Numbered from the stretch's first letter, positions 8,827 through 18,061 are shown. The stretch: 64,000 bases of DNA from Pseudomonas vranovensis DSM 16006 (GCF_000425805.1 NZ_AUED01000021.1:1-64000), one strand, 5' to 3'. Program-made: numbers and translations. The notes: a model not told the origin generated them from the letters alone.

Positions 8827-9327
8827 ATGCCTGCTCCCGATCACGCTGCCCTGCATACGCTCTACAGCGAACACAACGGTTGGTTGAAGAACTGGCTGCG
8901 TGCCCGCCTGGGTAATGCCAGCGATGCCGCGGACCTCGCCCAGGACACCTTCATCCGGGTGATGACCGCACGCAATGTTCACGCCATTCGCGAACCGCGC
9001 AGTTACCTGGGCGCCATCGCCCATGCGCTGATGGTCGACAAGTTCCGCCGCAAGGCGCTTGAGCAGGCCTACCTTGCCGAACTGGCCAGCCGCCCCGAGC
9101 GGCTGGCCGACTCCCCGGAAACCCGCTTGCTGATCCTCGAAACCCTGGTGGCCGTCGATACCCTGCTCGATGGCCTGGGCGAACGTACCCGGCAAATCTT
9201 TCTGGCCGTTCAGTTGGAGGGCCTGAACTATGTCGCCACCGCCGAGCGCATGGGCGTATCGGTCACCACGGTGAAGAAACACCTGATCCGTGCCATGACC
9301 CACTGCCTGCTGCTGACGGACGACTGA
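8827..9327 (+). CDS. FecI-type ECF sigma factor (iron starvation)
   Basis: A 166-residue extracytoplasmic-function sigma factor. Region 2 is visible as LYSEHNGWLKNWLRARLG and DAADLAQDTFIRVM; region 4 as RTRQIFLAVQLEGLNYVATAERMGVSVTTVKKHL. It would direct RNA polymerase to the promoter of the receptor gene downstream when the cognate siderophore is bound outside. ATG 8827 gives the normal family length; an upstream in-frame ATG at 8758 would add residues encoded by the palindrome and is unlikely. Its stop codon is immediately followed by the fecR ATG (TGAATG), so the two are translationally coupled. Confidence 0.93.
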   Translation: MPAPDHAALHTLYSEHNGWLKNWLRARLGNASDAADLAQDTFIRVMTARNVHAIREPRSYLGAIAHALMVDKFRRKALEQAYLAELASRPERLADSPETRLLILETLVAVDTLLDGLGERTRQIFLAVQLEGLNYVATAERMGVSVTTVKKHLIRAMTHCLLLTDD

Positions 9328-10275
9328 ATGGCCCAGCCCCTGGATTACCGCACCCTGGAAGCCGCCGCAACCTGGTACGTGCAACTCAATGCCAAACAAC
9401 CCAGCGAAGCGCAGCTCAACGCCTGGCAAGACTGGCTAGGCAAGAACCAGGCCCACGCCCAGGCCTGGGCCCGGGTAGAGAAGCTGCAACGACAGCTGGG
9501 CAACCTGCCTGCCGACGTTGCCTTGCCGACCCTGGCCGGGGTTCGTGCGCGTCGGCGCGCCGTGCTCAAGACCCTGGCCATGCTCATGGCCGTCGGTGCC
9601 ACCGGCTGGGCCGTGCGTGAAAGTACCCCGGGCCAGGCAATGATGGCCGAGCTGCGTACCGGCAAGGGTGAGCGTCGGCACATCAGCCTCAGCGACGGCA
9701 GCCTGCTTGAACTCAACACTGACAGCGCCGTGGATATCCACTTTGACGACGAGTATCGCCAGGTGCGCCTGTACCGTGGCGAAATCATGGTGCAGACCGC
9801 CAGCGATCCTGCCGCCCGCCCCTTCGAGGTGCAGACCGCCGAAGGCCGCGTGCGCGCCTTGGGTACGCGCTTCAGCGTGCGCAGCGATGCTGGCCAGAGC
9901 CAGGTCAGCGTGCTGCAACACGCCGTGGAAATCCGCCCTGTGGAAAACCCGCTGCTGATGCTGCGCCTGGAGGCCGGTCAGTCCGCCAACTTCGACAAAC
10001 AACGCATCGGCCCTGCCCGCTCCGCCGCGCCCGGTACCGGAGCCTGGACCCAGGGCATGCTGACGGTGATCGAATGGCGCCTGGCCGACTTCGTCAGCGA
10101 ACTGAACCGCTACCGCCCTGGGGTGCTGCGCTGCGCGAGCGAGGTTGCCGACCTGCGCCTGTCGGGTGCCTTTCGCATCGACGACACCGACACCATTCTG
10201 GAAAACCTCAGCGCCTCGCTGCCCGTCAAAGTGCGCTACCTGACCCGCTACTGGACCCGCATCGAACCTGCCTGA
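9328..10275 (+). CDS. FecR-family anti-sigma factor / sigma regulator
   Basis: A 315-residue single-pass inner-membrane protein. The N-terminal cytoplasmic sigma-binding domain (residues 8-55, WYVQLNAKQPSEAQLNAWQ, family tryptophans present) is followed by a membrane segment at about 78-96, a periplasmic FecR domain (about 110-205, with SLSDGSLLELNTDSA and ALGTRFSVRS), and a C-terminal STN-like signalling region ending in YWTRIEPA. Such proteins hold the sigma factor inactive until the receptor's signalling domain contacts them. It begins directly at the sigma gene's stop codon. Confidence 0.94.
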   Translation: MAQPLDYRTLEAAATWYVQLNAKQPSEAQLNAWQDWLGKNQAHAQAWARVEKLQRQLGNLPADVALPTLAGVRARRRAVLKTLAMLMAVGATGWAVRESTPGQAMMAELRTGKGERRHISLSDGSLLELNTDSAVDIHFDDEYRQVRLYRGEIMVQTASDPAARPFEVQTAEGRVRALGTRFSVRSDAGQSQVSVLQHAVEIRPVENPLLMLRLEAGQSANFDKQRIGPARSAAPGTGAWTQGMLTVIEWRLADFVSELNRYRPGVLRCASEVADLRLSGAFRIDDTDTILENLSASLPVKVRYLTRYWTRIEPA

Positions 10276-10381
10276 ACAATTTTCACCAAAGGGGTTGCCG
10301 ATTTTCATTCTCATTCGGCTACGCAGGTAAAGCAGCATTTTCAAGCTGCCCCTCTGCCCAGCCAATCGAAGGAAAACCTGC

Positions 10382-12853
10382 ATGACCCGCACTTGCCCAC
10401 GGGCGCCCCGCCCTCTGGTTCGCGCCGTTCACCTGGCGCTGTTTGGTCTGACCCTGACCCCGCTGCCGATGCTGGCGATGCTGCCGGCCCAGGCGCAGGC
10501 GCAAAGCGCCAGTACCGCATTCCAGATTGCGCCGGGCCCGCTGGGTACCACCCTGAGCCTGTTCGCCACCCGCGCCAACATTACCCTGTCGTTCGACGCC
10601 CGCCAGACCCAGGGCCGCCAGTCGGCCGGGCTGCAAGGCAACTATTCGGTGGAAGAAGGACTGGCGCGCCTGCTGCAGGGCAGCGGCTTGCAGGCCCAGC
10701 GCCAGAGCAACGGCGGTTATGTACTGGTCCCTGTGAACAGCAGCGGTGCGCTGGAGCTGGGGGCGACCAGTATCAACGGCCAAGTGCTGGGTGAAACCAC
10801 CGAGAACACCGGCTCCTACACCACGGCAGCGACCCGCACGGCAACCAAACTGCCGCTGTCGATCCGTGAAACACCGCAGTCGATCACCGTGGTCACCCGC
10901 CAGTTGATGGACGACAAGGGTGCCCAGAGCATCTCCGACGTACTGCGCAGCACCCCGGGTGTCTCCGGGCAGACCTATGACAGCGACCGGGTCGACTTTT
11001 CCAGCCGCGGCCAGGTGATCACCAACTACCAGTACGACGGCGTGAATACCATTTATGACGGCGTGTACGGCGAAGGCACCGCCCATGTCGACATGGCCAT
11101 CTATGACCGGGTCGAAGTGCTCAAGGGCGCGACCGGCCTGATGACCGGCTCTGGCGACCCCTCCGCCACGGTCAACCTCATCCGCAAGAAACCCACCGCC
11201 CAGTTCCAGGCCTCGCTTGCCGGCAGCGCCGGCAGCTGGGACAACTACCGCGGCGAGGGTGATGTGTCCGGCCCGCTCAATGACAGCGGCACCGTGCGTG
11301 GCCGCTTTGTCGGCGCGCAGCAAGACAAGCAGGGTTACCAGGACCACTACCAGCAGAAAAAAGAGGTGTACTACGGCATCCTCGAAGCCGACATCACCCC
11401 CGATACCCTGCTCACCGTCGGTATCGACCAGCAGACCACCACCCCGCGCGGCTCCTCCTGGACCGGCAACCCGGTGTACTACACCGACGGCGGCCGCACC
11501 GACTTCTCGCGCTCGTTCAACCCGGGTGCCGACTGGAGTCGCCGCGACTTCCAGAACCGTACCTACTTCGCCTCCCTGGAGCAGGCGCTGGTCAACGATT
11601 GGTCGCTCAAGCTCAGCGTCAACCAACTGCAGAGCGATCACGACACCCGCCTGGCCTCGGCCAGTGGCGGCAGCCCGGACCGCGACGGCAACGGCATGTT
11701 TTTCTTCTGGGGGCGCTGGGAAGGCCATCGGGTGCAGAACAGCGCCGACCTGAACCTCTCCGGCCCCTTCAGCCTGTTCGGTCGCCAGCATGACCTGGTG
11801 GTTGGTTTCAGCACCTCCCACTCACGCCAGACCGGCAGCACCTGGGACACCAGCGAATTCGCCATGGTGCCGGGCAGCATCTTCGACTGGAAAGGCGATA
11901 TCGGCGTGCCCGACTTCCCGAAGAACGGCAAGTACGAGCAGCAGAAGAGCCAGAACGGCGCCTACATCGCCACCCGCCTGCGTCCGACCGATGAGCTCTC
12001 GTTGATCCTCGGCACCCGGGTCAGCACCTTCAAGTACCACGACGACTACAACTACGACGGCCTCAACCCGATCTTCCAGGACAACTCGGCCAGCTACAAA
12101 CAACATGGCGTGGTCACCCCCTACGCCGGCGCCGTGTATGACCTCGACGACACCTACTCGGTGTATGCCAGCTACACCTCGATCTACCAGCCACAGACCA
12201 ACAAGGACAGCAACGGTTCGACCCTGGACCCGGTCGAAGGCGACAGCTACGAAGCCGGCTTGAAAGCGGCGTACTTCGACGGCCGGCTCAACGCCAGCCT
12301 GGCGGTCTTCCGCATCGAGCAGGACAACGTTGCCGAGTCGATCGGCTCCAATCCGTTCACCAACGAAGGCATCTACAAGGCAACCGACGGTGCGACGACC
12401 AAAGGCGTGGAACTGGAGCTCGCCGGTGAACTGATGGAGGGCTGGAACCTGTCGGCCGGCTACACCTATGCCCGCACCCGCGACGCCGACGAGCAGCGCA
12501 TCTATGGCTTCCCGATGAGCACCAGCAAGCCTGAGCATCTGGTGCGGATGTTCACCACCTATCGCCTGCCGGGGGTGATGGACAAGGTAACCGTCGGTGG
12601 CGGGGTAAACTGGCAGAGCGCGTTCTACGGCAAGATCTACAGCGGTGCGGTGAACGACTACACCTACATCAAGCAAGGCGGCTACACCCTGGTCGACCTG
12701 ATGACTCGCTACCAGTACGACGAGCACCTGAGCTTCACGCTCAACGCCAACAACGTGTTCGACAAGCGCTACCTGAGCGGGCTGGGCAACTTCGACACCA
12801 CCTACTACGGTGAAGCCCGCAACGTGATGCTCACCACGCGCTGGGATTTCTGA
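10382..12853 (+). CDS. TonB-dependent siderophore receptor with N-terminal signalling domain
   Basis: An 823-residue outer-membrane receptor. Residues 1-41 are a signal peptide (probable cleavage in PAQAQAQS); an STN signalling domain follows (about 45-120), then the plug (TATKLPLSIRETPQSITVVT, SDVLRSTPGV) and the 22-strand barrel ending in the outer-membrane signature RWDF. The extra signalling domain marks it as a transducer working with the FecR/FecI pair just upstream. GAAGG precedes ATG 10382. No siderophore synthesis genes are nearby, so uptake of a foreign siderophore is the likely role (inference). The plug motif is that of the FpvA/FoxA/FiuA class; the ligand cannot be assigned. Confidence 0.95.
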   Translation: MTRTCPRAPRPLVRAVHLALFGLTLTPLPMLAMLPAQAQAQSASTAFQIAPGPLGTTLSLFATRANITLSFDARQTQGRQSAGLQGNYSVEEGLARLLQGSGLQAQRQSNGGYVLVPVNSSGALELGATSINGQVLGETTENTGSYTTAATRTATKLPLSIRETPQSITVVTRQLMDDKGAQSISDVLRSTPGVSGQTYDSDRVDFSSRGQVITNYQYDGVNTIYDGVYGEGTAHVDMAIYDRVEVLKGATGLMTGSGDPSATVNLIRKKPTAQFQASLAGSAGSWDNYRGEGDVSGPLNDSGTVRGRFVGAQQDKQGYQDHYQQKKEVYYGILEADITPDTLLTVGIDQQTTTPRGSSWTGNPVYYTDGGRTDFSRSFNPGADWSRRDFQNRTYFASLEQALVNDWSLKLSVNQLQSDHDTRLASASGGSPDRDGNGMFFFWGRWEGHRVQNSADLNLSGPFSLFGRQHDLVVGFSTSHSRQTGSTWDTSEFAMVPGSIFDWKGDIGVPDFPKNGKYEQQKSQNGAYIATRLRPTDELSLILGTRVSTFKYHDDYNYDGLNPIFQDNSASYKQHGVVTPYAGAVYDLDDTYSVYASYTSIYQPQTNKDSNGSTLDPVEGDSYEAGLKAAYFDGRLNASLAVFRIEQDNVAESIGSNPFTNEGIYKATDGATTKGVELELAGELMEGWNLSAGYTYARTRDADEQRIYGFPMSTSKPEHLVRMFTTYRLPGVMDKVTVGGGVNWQSAFYGKIYSGAVNDYTYIKQGGYTLVDLMTRYQYDEHLSFTLNANNVFDKRYLSGLGNFDTTYYGEARNVMLTTRWDF

Positions 12854-12859
12854 TGCATT

Positions 12860-12927
12860 TCGCGGGGCAAGTCCGCCCCCACCAGGCGACGACACAATTG
12901 CCCGGTGGGAGCGGGCTTGCCCCGCGA
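12860..12927. repeat. REP element pair (inverted)
   Basis: The left unit (12860-12883, TCGCGGGGCAAGTCCG...) and the right unit (12904-12927, GGTGGGAGCGGGCTTG...) are inverted copies of the Pseudomonas palindromic motif and can fold together. They sit between the convergent receptor and HAD genes and probably act as an mRNA 3' stabiliser or terminator. The same motif recurs at 38823-38880, and half of it at 51152-51167. Confidence 0.85.
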
Positions 12928-12937
12928 TTGAATCGCA

Positions 12938-13531
12938 TCAGCCGCGCAGCAACCCCTGCAAGGCCCGGCAATCCGCCGCGTGCCAGTCAGTCAACTCCGG
13001 CCAGGGATTGTCCGGCAGGTTGACCAGGATGGTCCTGGCGCCCGCCGCTCGACCGCAATCGAGGTCGAAGCGGTAGTCGCCCACCATGACCATCTCGGTC
13101 GGCGGCACATCCCAGGCCTGGGCCAATTTCAGCAAGCCACCCGGATGCGGCTTGGGCGGTGCTTCATCGCGTCCCAGCACGTACTGCTCGGCAAAGCAGT
13201 CGGCCAGGCCGATGGCCTCGAGCGTCACGTGGGCCAGCTCGCGGGCGTTGCGGGTCAGGATGCCCAGCTGGCAACCGCGCCCAGCCAGCTCACGCACAAG
13301 CTCCACAGCGCCCGCAGCGGCCTGCGAACCGATCGCCAGGTCGCGCTCATGCTCCAGCAACCAGGCGTGCTTGGCCGCAGCCTCTGCTGCAGGCAAGGCG
13401 GCCAGGTGGGTGAGGATATCGTTGGCAGGTGGAATCTCCAGCGCCTCGCGAATGGCGGCAAAATCATGCACCGCCACGGTCAAGGTGCCATCCATGTCGA
13501 AGACCCAATGACGGATATCGTTCAGGCTCAT
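12938..13531 (-). CDS. HAD-family hydrolase (phosphatase)
   Basis: A 197-residue haloacid-dehalogenase-fold enzyme. Motif I is FDMDGTLT (nucleophile D12, general acid D14), motif II ILTRN, motif III lysine in APPKPHPGG, and motif IV GDYRFDLDCG. The helical cap is of the phosphoglycolate-phosphatase type. The gene starts at ATG 13531, sharing ATGA with the tesB stop codon, so it is coupled to the thioesterase. A small phosphorylated metabolite is the likely substrate; which one is unknown. Confidence 0.88.
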   Translation of the reverse strand: MSLNDIRHWVFDMDGTLTVAVHDFAAIREALEIPPANDILTHLAALPAAEAAAKHAWLLEHERDLAIGSQAAAGAVELVRELAGRGCQLGILTRNARELAHVTLEAIGLADCFAEQYVLGRDEAPPKPHPGGLLKLAQAWDVPPTEMVMVGDYRFDLDCGRAAGARTILVNLPDNPWPELTDWHAADCRALQGLLRG

Positions 13532-14397
13532 GCCCAGTCCTTGCGATGACGGATCAGGCCTTCCTGGCACGACGACGCCACCAGTTGCCCGGCCTGGTTG
13601 TAGATATTGCCGCGGGAAAAGCCACGGGCGTTTCCAGCCCAGGGGCTGTCCATCGCGTACAGCAGCCACTCGTCTGCGCGCAGGTTGCCGTGGAACCACA
13701 GCGCGTGATCGAGGCTGGCGATCTGCATGTCCTTCTGCCACACCGATTTGCTGTGGGGCAGCAGCGAGGTGGTCAGCAGGCCGAAGTCCGAGGCATAGGC
13801 CAGCATGTATTTGTGCAATGCAGGTATGTCCGGCAAGGTGCCGTCGGCACGGAACCAGATGTACTTCACCGGATCACCCGGCTTGGGGTCGAACGGGTCT
13901 TCTTCAGTGACCGGGCGCATCTCGATCGGCTTGGCACAGAGCATCTTGTCGCGGATCGACTCGGGCAGGCGGTCGGCGATGCGCTGGAACAGCTCCACTT
14001 CCGACGGCAGGTTTTCCGGGCCGACCACGGTCGGCATCTGCGTCTGGTGATCGAAGCCCTCTTCGTCGTACTGGAACGACGCACTGCAGGTAAAAATCGG
14101 CTGGCCCTTCTGGATCGCCGTCACGCGCCGGGTGCTGAAGCTGCCGCCATCGCGCACGCGGTCAACCGAGTAGACCACCGGCATCGCCGCATCGCCCGGA
14201 CGCAGGAAGTAGCCGTGCAGCGAATGCACATGACGCGCCTCTTCGACTGTCTGGCTGGCAGCGGACAACGACTGGCCCAGCACCTGGCCACCGTACAGCT
14301 GGCGAAAGCCCAGGTCCTGACTACGTCCGCGGAACAGGTTTTCCTCGATGGCTTCCAGACTCAGCAGGTCGACCAGATCGTCCAACACGTGGCTCAT
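13528..14397 (-). CDS. tesB: Acyl-CoA thioesterase II
   Basis: A 289-residue cytoplasmic thioesterase that hydrolyses medium- and long-chain acyl-CoA. It has the TesB double hot-dog architecture: N-terminal domain with LFRGRSQD and RQLYGGQVLGQSL, and C-terminal domain with YMLAYASDFGLL, SLDHALWFHG and DEWLLYAMDSPWA. Length agrees with the E. coli enzyme (286). Its stop overlaps the HAD gene start by four bases. The 77-base gap upstream to the GNAT gene may contain its promoter. Confidence 0.95.
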   Translation of the reverse strand: MSHVLDDLVDLLSLEAIEENLFRGRSQDLGFRQLYGGQVLGQSLSAASQTVEEARHVHSLHGYFLRPGDAAMPVVYSVDRVRDGGSFSTRRVTAIQKGQPIFTCSASFQYDEEGFDHQTQMPTVVGPENLPSEVELFQRIADRLPESIRDKMLCAKPIEMRPVTEEDPFDPKPGDPVKYIWFRADGTLPDIPALHKYMLAYASDFGLLTTSLLPHSKSVWQKDMQIASLDHALWFHGNLRADEWLLYAMDSPWAGNARGFSRGNIYNQAGQLVASSCQEGLIRHRKDWA

Positions 14398-14474
14398 TCA
14401 CAATTCTCCAAAGCTATGCGCAACTGCGACAAATGATACAGGGTTTGTCATTACCCACCCGTATGTTGTGCGAT

Positions 14475-15044
14475 TCAGCCGCGCAGCGTTTGCTGCCATT
14501 GGGCCCGGTTGATGCGATACAGCACATGCGGGCGCAGGGGATGGAACTCGGGCAGTTTCGGGTGCAGGAAACTGCCGCCCAGGTCCTGCTGCATGCCGAT
14601 GGCCTGCATCACCTTCTGTGACGGCAGGTTGCTCTCGGTGGTGAACGACACCACTTGCTCGAGGCCCAGTTGGGCAAAGGCACAACGCAGGCTGGTCCAG
14701 GCCGCCTCACTGGCAAAACCCAGGCCCCAATGACGACGCGCCAGGCGCCAGCCGATTTCCACGGCAGGCGTGAAGTCGGCCTGGAAGTTGACGTTGAGCA
14801 AACCGGTCATGCCGATGAAGGCACCCGTGTCCTTGCGTTCCAGGGCCCAGAGGCCGTAACCGTATTCATTGAAGTGACCACGAACGCGGCCGATCAGGGC
14901 GGCGCTTTCAAGGCGTGTCAGCGGGGCGGGGAAATAGCGCATTACCTGCAGGTCGGCGCACATGGCGGAGAACTCGGCAAGGTCGTCATCCTGCCATTGG
15001 CGCAGCACCAGGCGTGCGCTTTCCAGTTCGAGTATCGGGGTCAT
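14475..15044 (-). CDS. GNAT-family N-acetyltransferase (RimJ/RimL type)
   Basis: A 189-residue acetyltransferase of the RimJ/RimL-like class. It starts with the typical LESARLVLRQWQDDDLAEF; the acetyl-CoA pyrophosphate loop is RRHWGLGFASEA (about residues 105-116), followed by LGLEQVVSFTTESNLPSQKVMQAIGM, the conserved helix and strand after the cofactor site. The acceptor could be a protein N-terminus or a small amine; nothing in the context decides it. Confidence 0.88.
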   Translation of the reverse strand: MTPILELESARLVLRQWQDDDLAEFSAMCADLQVMRYFPAPLTRLESAALIGRVRGHFNEYGYGLWALERKDTGAFIGMTGLLNVNFQADFTPAVEIGWRLARRHWGLGFASEAAWTSLRCAFAQLGLEQVVSFTTESNLPSQKVMQAIGMQQDLGGSFLHPKLPEFHPLRPHVLYRINRAQWQQTLRG

Positions 15045-15102
15045 GCTCGGCTCGCTCCGTATCCACAGCCTGCAGTTTACAGCGTAGGTCCAATCACGGT
15101 CG

Positions 15103-15528
15103 CTAGCGCCATGCCAGCATCACGACGCCTACCGTTACCAGGCTGATCCCCGCCCACTGGCGCAGGTCGAGCCGTTCGCCGAGCAGGGTGACCCCGAGCA
15201 CGGCGACCAGCACCACGCTGAGTTTATCCACAGGGGCAACTTGCGACGCCTGGCCCAGTTGCAAGGCGCGGAAGTAGCAAATCCAGGAAGCCCCCGTGGC
15301 AAGCCCCGACAGCACGAGGAACAGGTAGCCGCGCGGCGAGATCGAGCTCAACGACTGGTACTGGCCGGTGGCGTAGAGAATCAGCGCCAGGCTGATCAGC
15401 ACCACCACGGTACGCAGCAAGGTGGCGAAGTCGGCGTTGATGCCAGTGATGCCCACCTTGGCAAAGATGGCTGTCAGTGCCGCAAACACGGCCGACAACA
15501 CAGCCCAGAACGTCCAGGAAGCCAGCAT
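15103..15528 (-). CDS. Half-size EamA-type membrane protein
   Basis: A 141-residue membrane protein with about five hydrophobic helices that corresponds to a single EamA repeat rather than the usual two. Motifs include AVFAALTAIFAKVGI at the start and QASQVAPVDKLSVVLVAVLGVTLLGERL near the end. Such short EamA proteins are known and may act as dimers (family knowledge). I chose ATG 15528; a longer frame upstream would need 26 extra residues of non-membrane type. It is divergent from the deacetylase-like gene. Substrate unknown. Confidence 0.8.
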   Translation of the reverse strand: MLASWTFWAVLSAVFAALTAIFAKVGITGINADFATLLRTVVVLISLALILYATGQYQSLSSISPRGYLFLVLSGLATGASWICYFRALQLGQASQVAPVDKLSVVLVAVLGVTLLGERLDLRQWAGISLVTVGVVMLAWR

Positions 15529-15628
15529 CTTGAGTCCGCCTGTGGAAAAGTCGTTGGTCTGCTTACAAAGTAGCGCAAGGGCACCGGCTGCTGGCAAGAT
15601 CGGCACCTGACCTGCTCAAGTACCTGCC

Positions 15629-16543
15629 ATGCCCCTGCCGCTGATCTACCACGACGACTACAGCCCGGACTTTCCAGCCGACCACCGCTTTCCGATGGAC
15701 AAGTTCCGCCTGCTGCGCGACCACCTTATCGACAGCGGCCTGACCACCGATCAAGCGTTGCTGCGCCCGGACATCTGCCCCAACGACATCCTCGCCCTGG
15801 CCCATGACCGCGACTATATCGAGCGCTACATGCACGGCGAACTGTCGCGCGAAGACCAGCGCCGCCTGGGCCTGCCCTGGAGTGAAGCCCTGGCCCGGCG
15901 TACCGTGCGGGCCGTCGGTGGTTCGTTGCTGGCGGCCGAGCAGGCCCTGGAGCAGGGCATCGCCTGTCACCTGGCCGGTGGCACCCACCACGCCCACTAC
16001 GACCACCCGGCAGGCTTTTGCATCTTCAACGACCTGGCCGTGATCAGCCACTACCTGCTCGAAGCCGGACGCGTACACAAGGTGCTGATCTTCGACTGCG
16101 ATGTGCATCAGGGCGACGGCACCGCGCGCATCCTTCACGACACCCCGGATGCCATTACCGTGTCACTGCACTGCGAGCAGAATTTCCCGGCGCGCAAGGC
16201 CCAGAGCGACTGGGACATCCCTTTGCCCCGGGGTATGGGCGACCACGCCTACCTGAAAGTGGTCGAAGACGCCCTGAACTACCTGCTGCCGCTGTACCGC
16301 CCGGACCTTGTGCTCTACGACGCCGGCGTCGATGTACACAAGGACGATGCCCTGGGCTACCTGCAACTGACCGATGAAGGTGTCGCCGCCCGCGACGAGC
16401 ACGTACTGCGCCAGTGCCTGGGCCGGGACATTCCGGTGGTCGGGGTGATCGGCGGTGGGTATAGCAAGGACCGCCAGGCCCTGGCCCGACGCCACGGCAT
16501 CCTTCACCACAGCGCCAACCGAGTGCTGGGTTACTCACAATGA
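15629..16543 (+). CDS. Histone-deacetylase-family amidohydrolase
   Basis: A 304-residue zinc amidohydrolase of the arginase/deacetylase fold. The active-site residues are visible: tandem histidines in GGTHHAH (H120, H121), zinc ligands D158 and H160 in DCDVHQGDGT, and the third zinc aspartate in YDAGVD (D235). Bacterial members remove acetyl groups from small molecules or proteins such as acetylpolyamines or acetoin-linked targets. No histone role is implied. The gene stands alone between a divergent EamA gene and the flavoprotein gene; substrate unknown. Confidence 0.9.
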   Translation: MPLPLIYHDDYSPDFPADHRFPMDKFRLLRDHLIDSGLTTDQALLRPDICPNDILALAHDRDYIERYMHGELSREDQRRLGLPWSEALARRTVRAVGGSLLAAEQALEQGIACHLAGGTHHAHYDHPAGFCIFNDLAVISHYLLEAGRVHKVLIFDCDVHQGDGTARILHDTPDAITVSLHCEQNFPARKAQSDWDIPLPRGMGDHAYLKVVEDALNYLLPLYRPDLVLYDAGVDVHKDDALGYLQLTDEGVAARDEHVLRQCLGRDIPVVGVIGGGYSKDRQALARRHGILHHSANRVLGYSQ

Positions 16544-16692
16544 CTGTGGAACCGCCTGTGGATAACCTGAGCGAAAGCCGCCCGAGCCCTTTAACCGCCT
16601 GGGCTTGAGTAGGCTGTACGTTTTTTGATCAGTGTTTCCTGGCGATGGGCTGGGGTAGAATGCCGGCTCTTTTTCCCAGCCTGCAGCCGACC

Positions 16693-17949
16693 ATGACCGA
16701 CACCCGCTCCGCCGACCGCCCACACGTTGCCATTATCGGAGGCGGGCCTGCCGGGCTGATGGCCGCCGAAGTGCTCAGCCAGGCCGGGGTTGCAGTGGAT
16801 CTGTACGACGCCATGCCGTCGGTTGGACGAAAGTTCCTGCTGGCCGGGGTCGGCGGCATGAACATCACCCATTCCGAACCCTACCCTGCCTTCGTAGCGC
16901 GCTATGCCGAGCGCGCCGATTCCATCGCTGAACTGCTGGAAGGCTTCGATGCCAACGTTTTGCGTCAGTGGATTCATGACCTCGGCATCGAGACCTTTGT
17001 CGGCAGCTCCGGCCGGGTATTTCCTCGCGACATGAAAGCGGCGCCCCTGCTGCGTGCCTGGCTCAAGCGCCTGCGCGACGCCGGAGTAGTTATCCACACC
17101 CGTCACCGTTGGCTTGGCTGGAACGCCGAAGGGGCCTTGCGGATCGGTTATCCACAGGGCGAGTTGACCCGGAGCCCCGCAGCCACGGTGCTGGCCCTGG
17201 GTGGCGGCAGCTGGGCACGACTTGGCTCCGACGCTGCCTGGTTGCCGTGGCTTGTGGATAAAGGCGTGCAGGTTGCGCCACTGCAGGCCGCCAACAGTGG
17301 ATTCGAGGTGCAGGCCTGGAGTGATCTGCTGAAAAGCAAATTCGCCGGGGCCCCGCTGAAGAACATTGCCCTGAGCCTGGCCGGGCAAACGCCACGCCTG
17401 GGTGAATGCATCGTTACCGCCCAAGGCCTGGAAGGCAGCCTGGTGTATGCCTGGTCGGCGAAGATCCGCGAGGCCATCAATGCTGGCGGTAGCGCCACAG
17501 TACTGCTCGACCTGCTGCCCAACCGCGCTGTGGATAACATTCAGAAGGCCCTGGAAAAGCCCCGGGGCTCACGCTCGATGGCCAAGCACCTGCACAGCCA
17601 GCTCGGCCTGGATGGCGTCAAAGCGGCGTTGCTGCGTGAGCTGACCGATGCCTCGACCTTTGCCGACCCGCACTTGCTGGCTCGGGCGATCAAGGCGCTG
17701 CCGATCGTGCTGGTGCGCCCTCGCCCGCTGGATGAGGCCATCAGCACCGCGGGTGGGGTTGTGTTCGAGGCGATGGACAAGCGTTTGATGCTCACGCAAG
17801 TGCCGGGTGTGTTCTGCGCAGGCGAGATGCTCGATTGGGAAGCGCCGACTGGCGGGTACCTGCTGACGGCTTGTTTTGCCAGTGGGCGTAAAGCGGGGCT
17901 TGGGGTGCTGGAATGGATCGCCTCGCAGGGCACACAACTGTCTTCGTAG
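16693..17949 (+). CDS. HI0933/YhiN-family flavoprotein (TIGR03862-type NAD(P)/FAD oxidoreductase)
   Basis: A 418-residue cytoplasmic flavoprotein. The dinucleotide fold is at the N-terminus (VAIIGGGPAGLMAAEVLSQ), followed by the family signature GRKFLLAGVGGMNITHSE, the middle ALGGGSWARLGSD, and the C-terminal FCAGEMLDWEAPTGGYLLTACFASG. ATG 16693 fits the fold start; upstream in-frame ATGs lack a ribosome-binding site. The molecular function of this family is unsettled. Its TAG stop (17947-17949) lies inside the first bases of a palindromic repeat, so the last residue or two are dictated by the repeat insertion point. Confidence 0.87.
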   Translation: MTDTRSADRPHVAIIGGGPAGLMAAEVLSQAGVAVDLYDAMPSVGRKFLLAGVGGMNITHSEPYPAFVARYAERADSIAELLEGFDANVLRQWIHDLGIETFVGSSGRVFPRDMKAAPLLRAWLKRLRDAGVVIHTRHRWLGWNAEGALRIGYPQGELTRSPAATVLALGGGSWARLGSDAAWLPWLVDKGVQVAPLQAANSGFEVQAWSDLLKSKFAGAPLKNIALSLAGQTPRLGECIVTAQGLEGSLVYAWSAKIREAINAGGSATVLLDLLPNRAVDNIQKALEKPRGSRSMAKHLHSQLGLDGVKAALLRELTDASTFADPHLLARAIKALPIVLVRPRPLDEAISTAGGVVFEAMDKRLMLTQVPGVFCAGEMLDWEAPTGGYLLTACFASGRKAGLGVLEWIASQGTQLSS

Positions 17950-18043
17950 CCGCTGCCGCCAGGCTGCGATCGATTGCATCGCAGTCACCTTTGAAATTCT
18001 ACGACCGCTTCGCGGCCGATCGTAGCCTGGCAGCAGCGGCTAC
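17946..18043. repeat. Palindromic intergenic repeat, copy 1 (GTAGCCGCT family)
   Basis: The outer arms GTAGCCGCTGCCGCCAGGCT and AGCCTGGCAGCAGCGGCTAC are near-perfect inverted copies, and the inner CCGCTTCGCGG is a short palindrome. The 98-base unit fills the gap between the convergent flavoprotein and rhlE genes. A diverged copy is at 28431-28528. It resembles a REP/ERIC-like mobile palindrome of pseudomonads rather than a plain terminator. Confidence 0.85.
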
Positions 18044-18061
18044 GACCCTCCGTGAATAATC

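Noticed and set aside
10319..11821. A 500-codon minus-strand open frame over the siderophore receptor
   Set aside because: The receptor reads with signal peptide, plug and C-terminal barrel motif on the plus strand; the antisense frame shows only Gly/Ala/Val-rich sequence.
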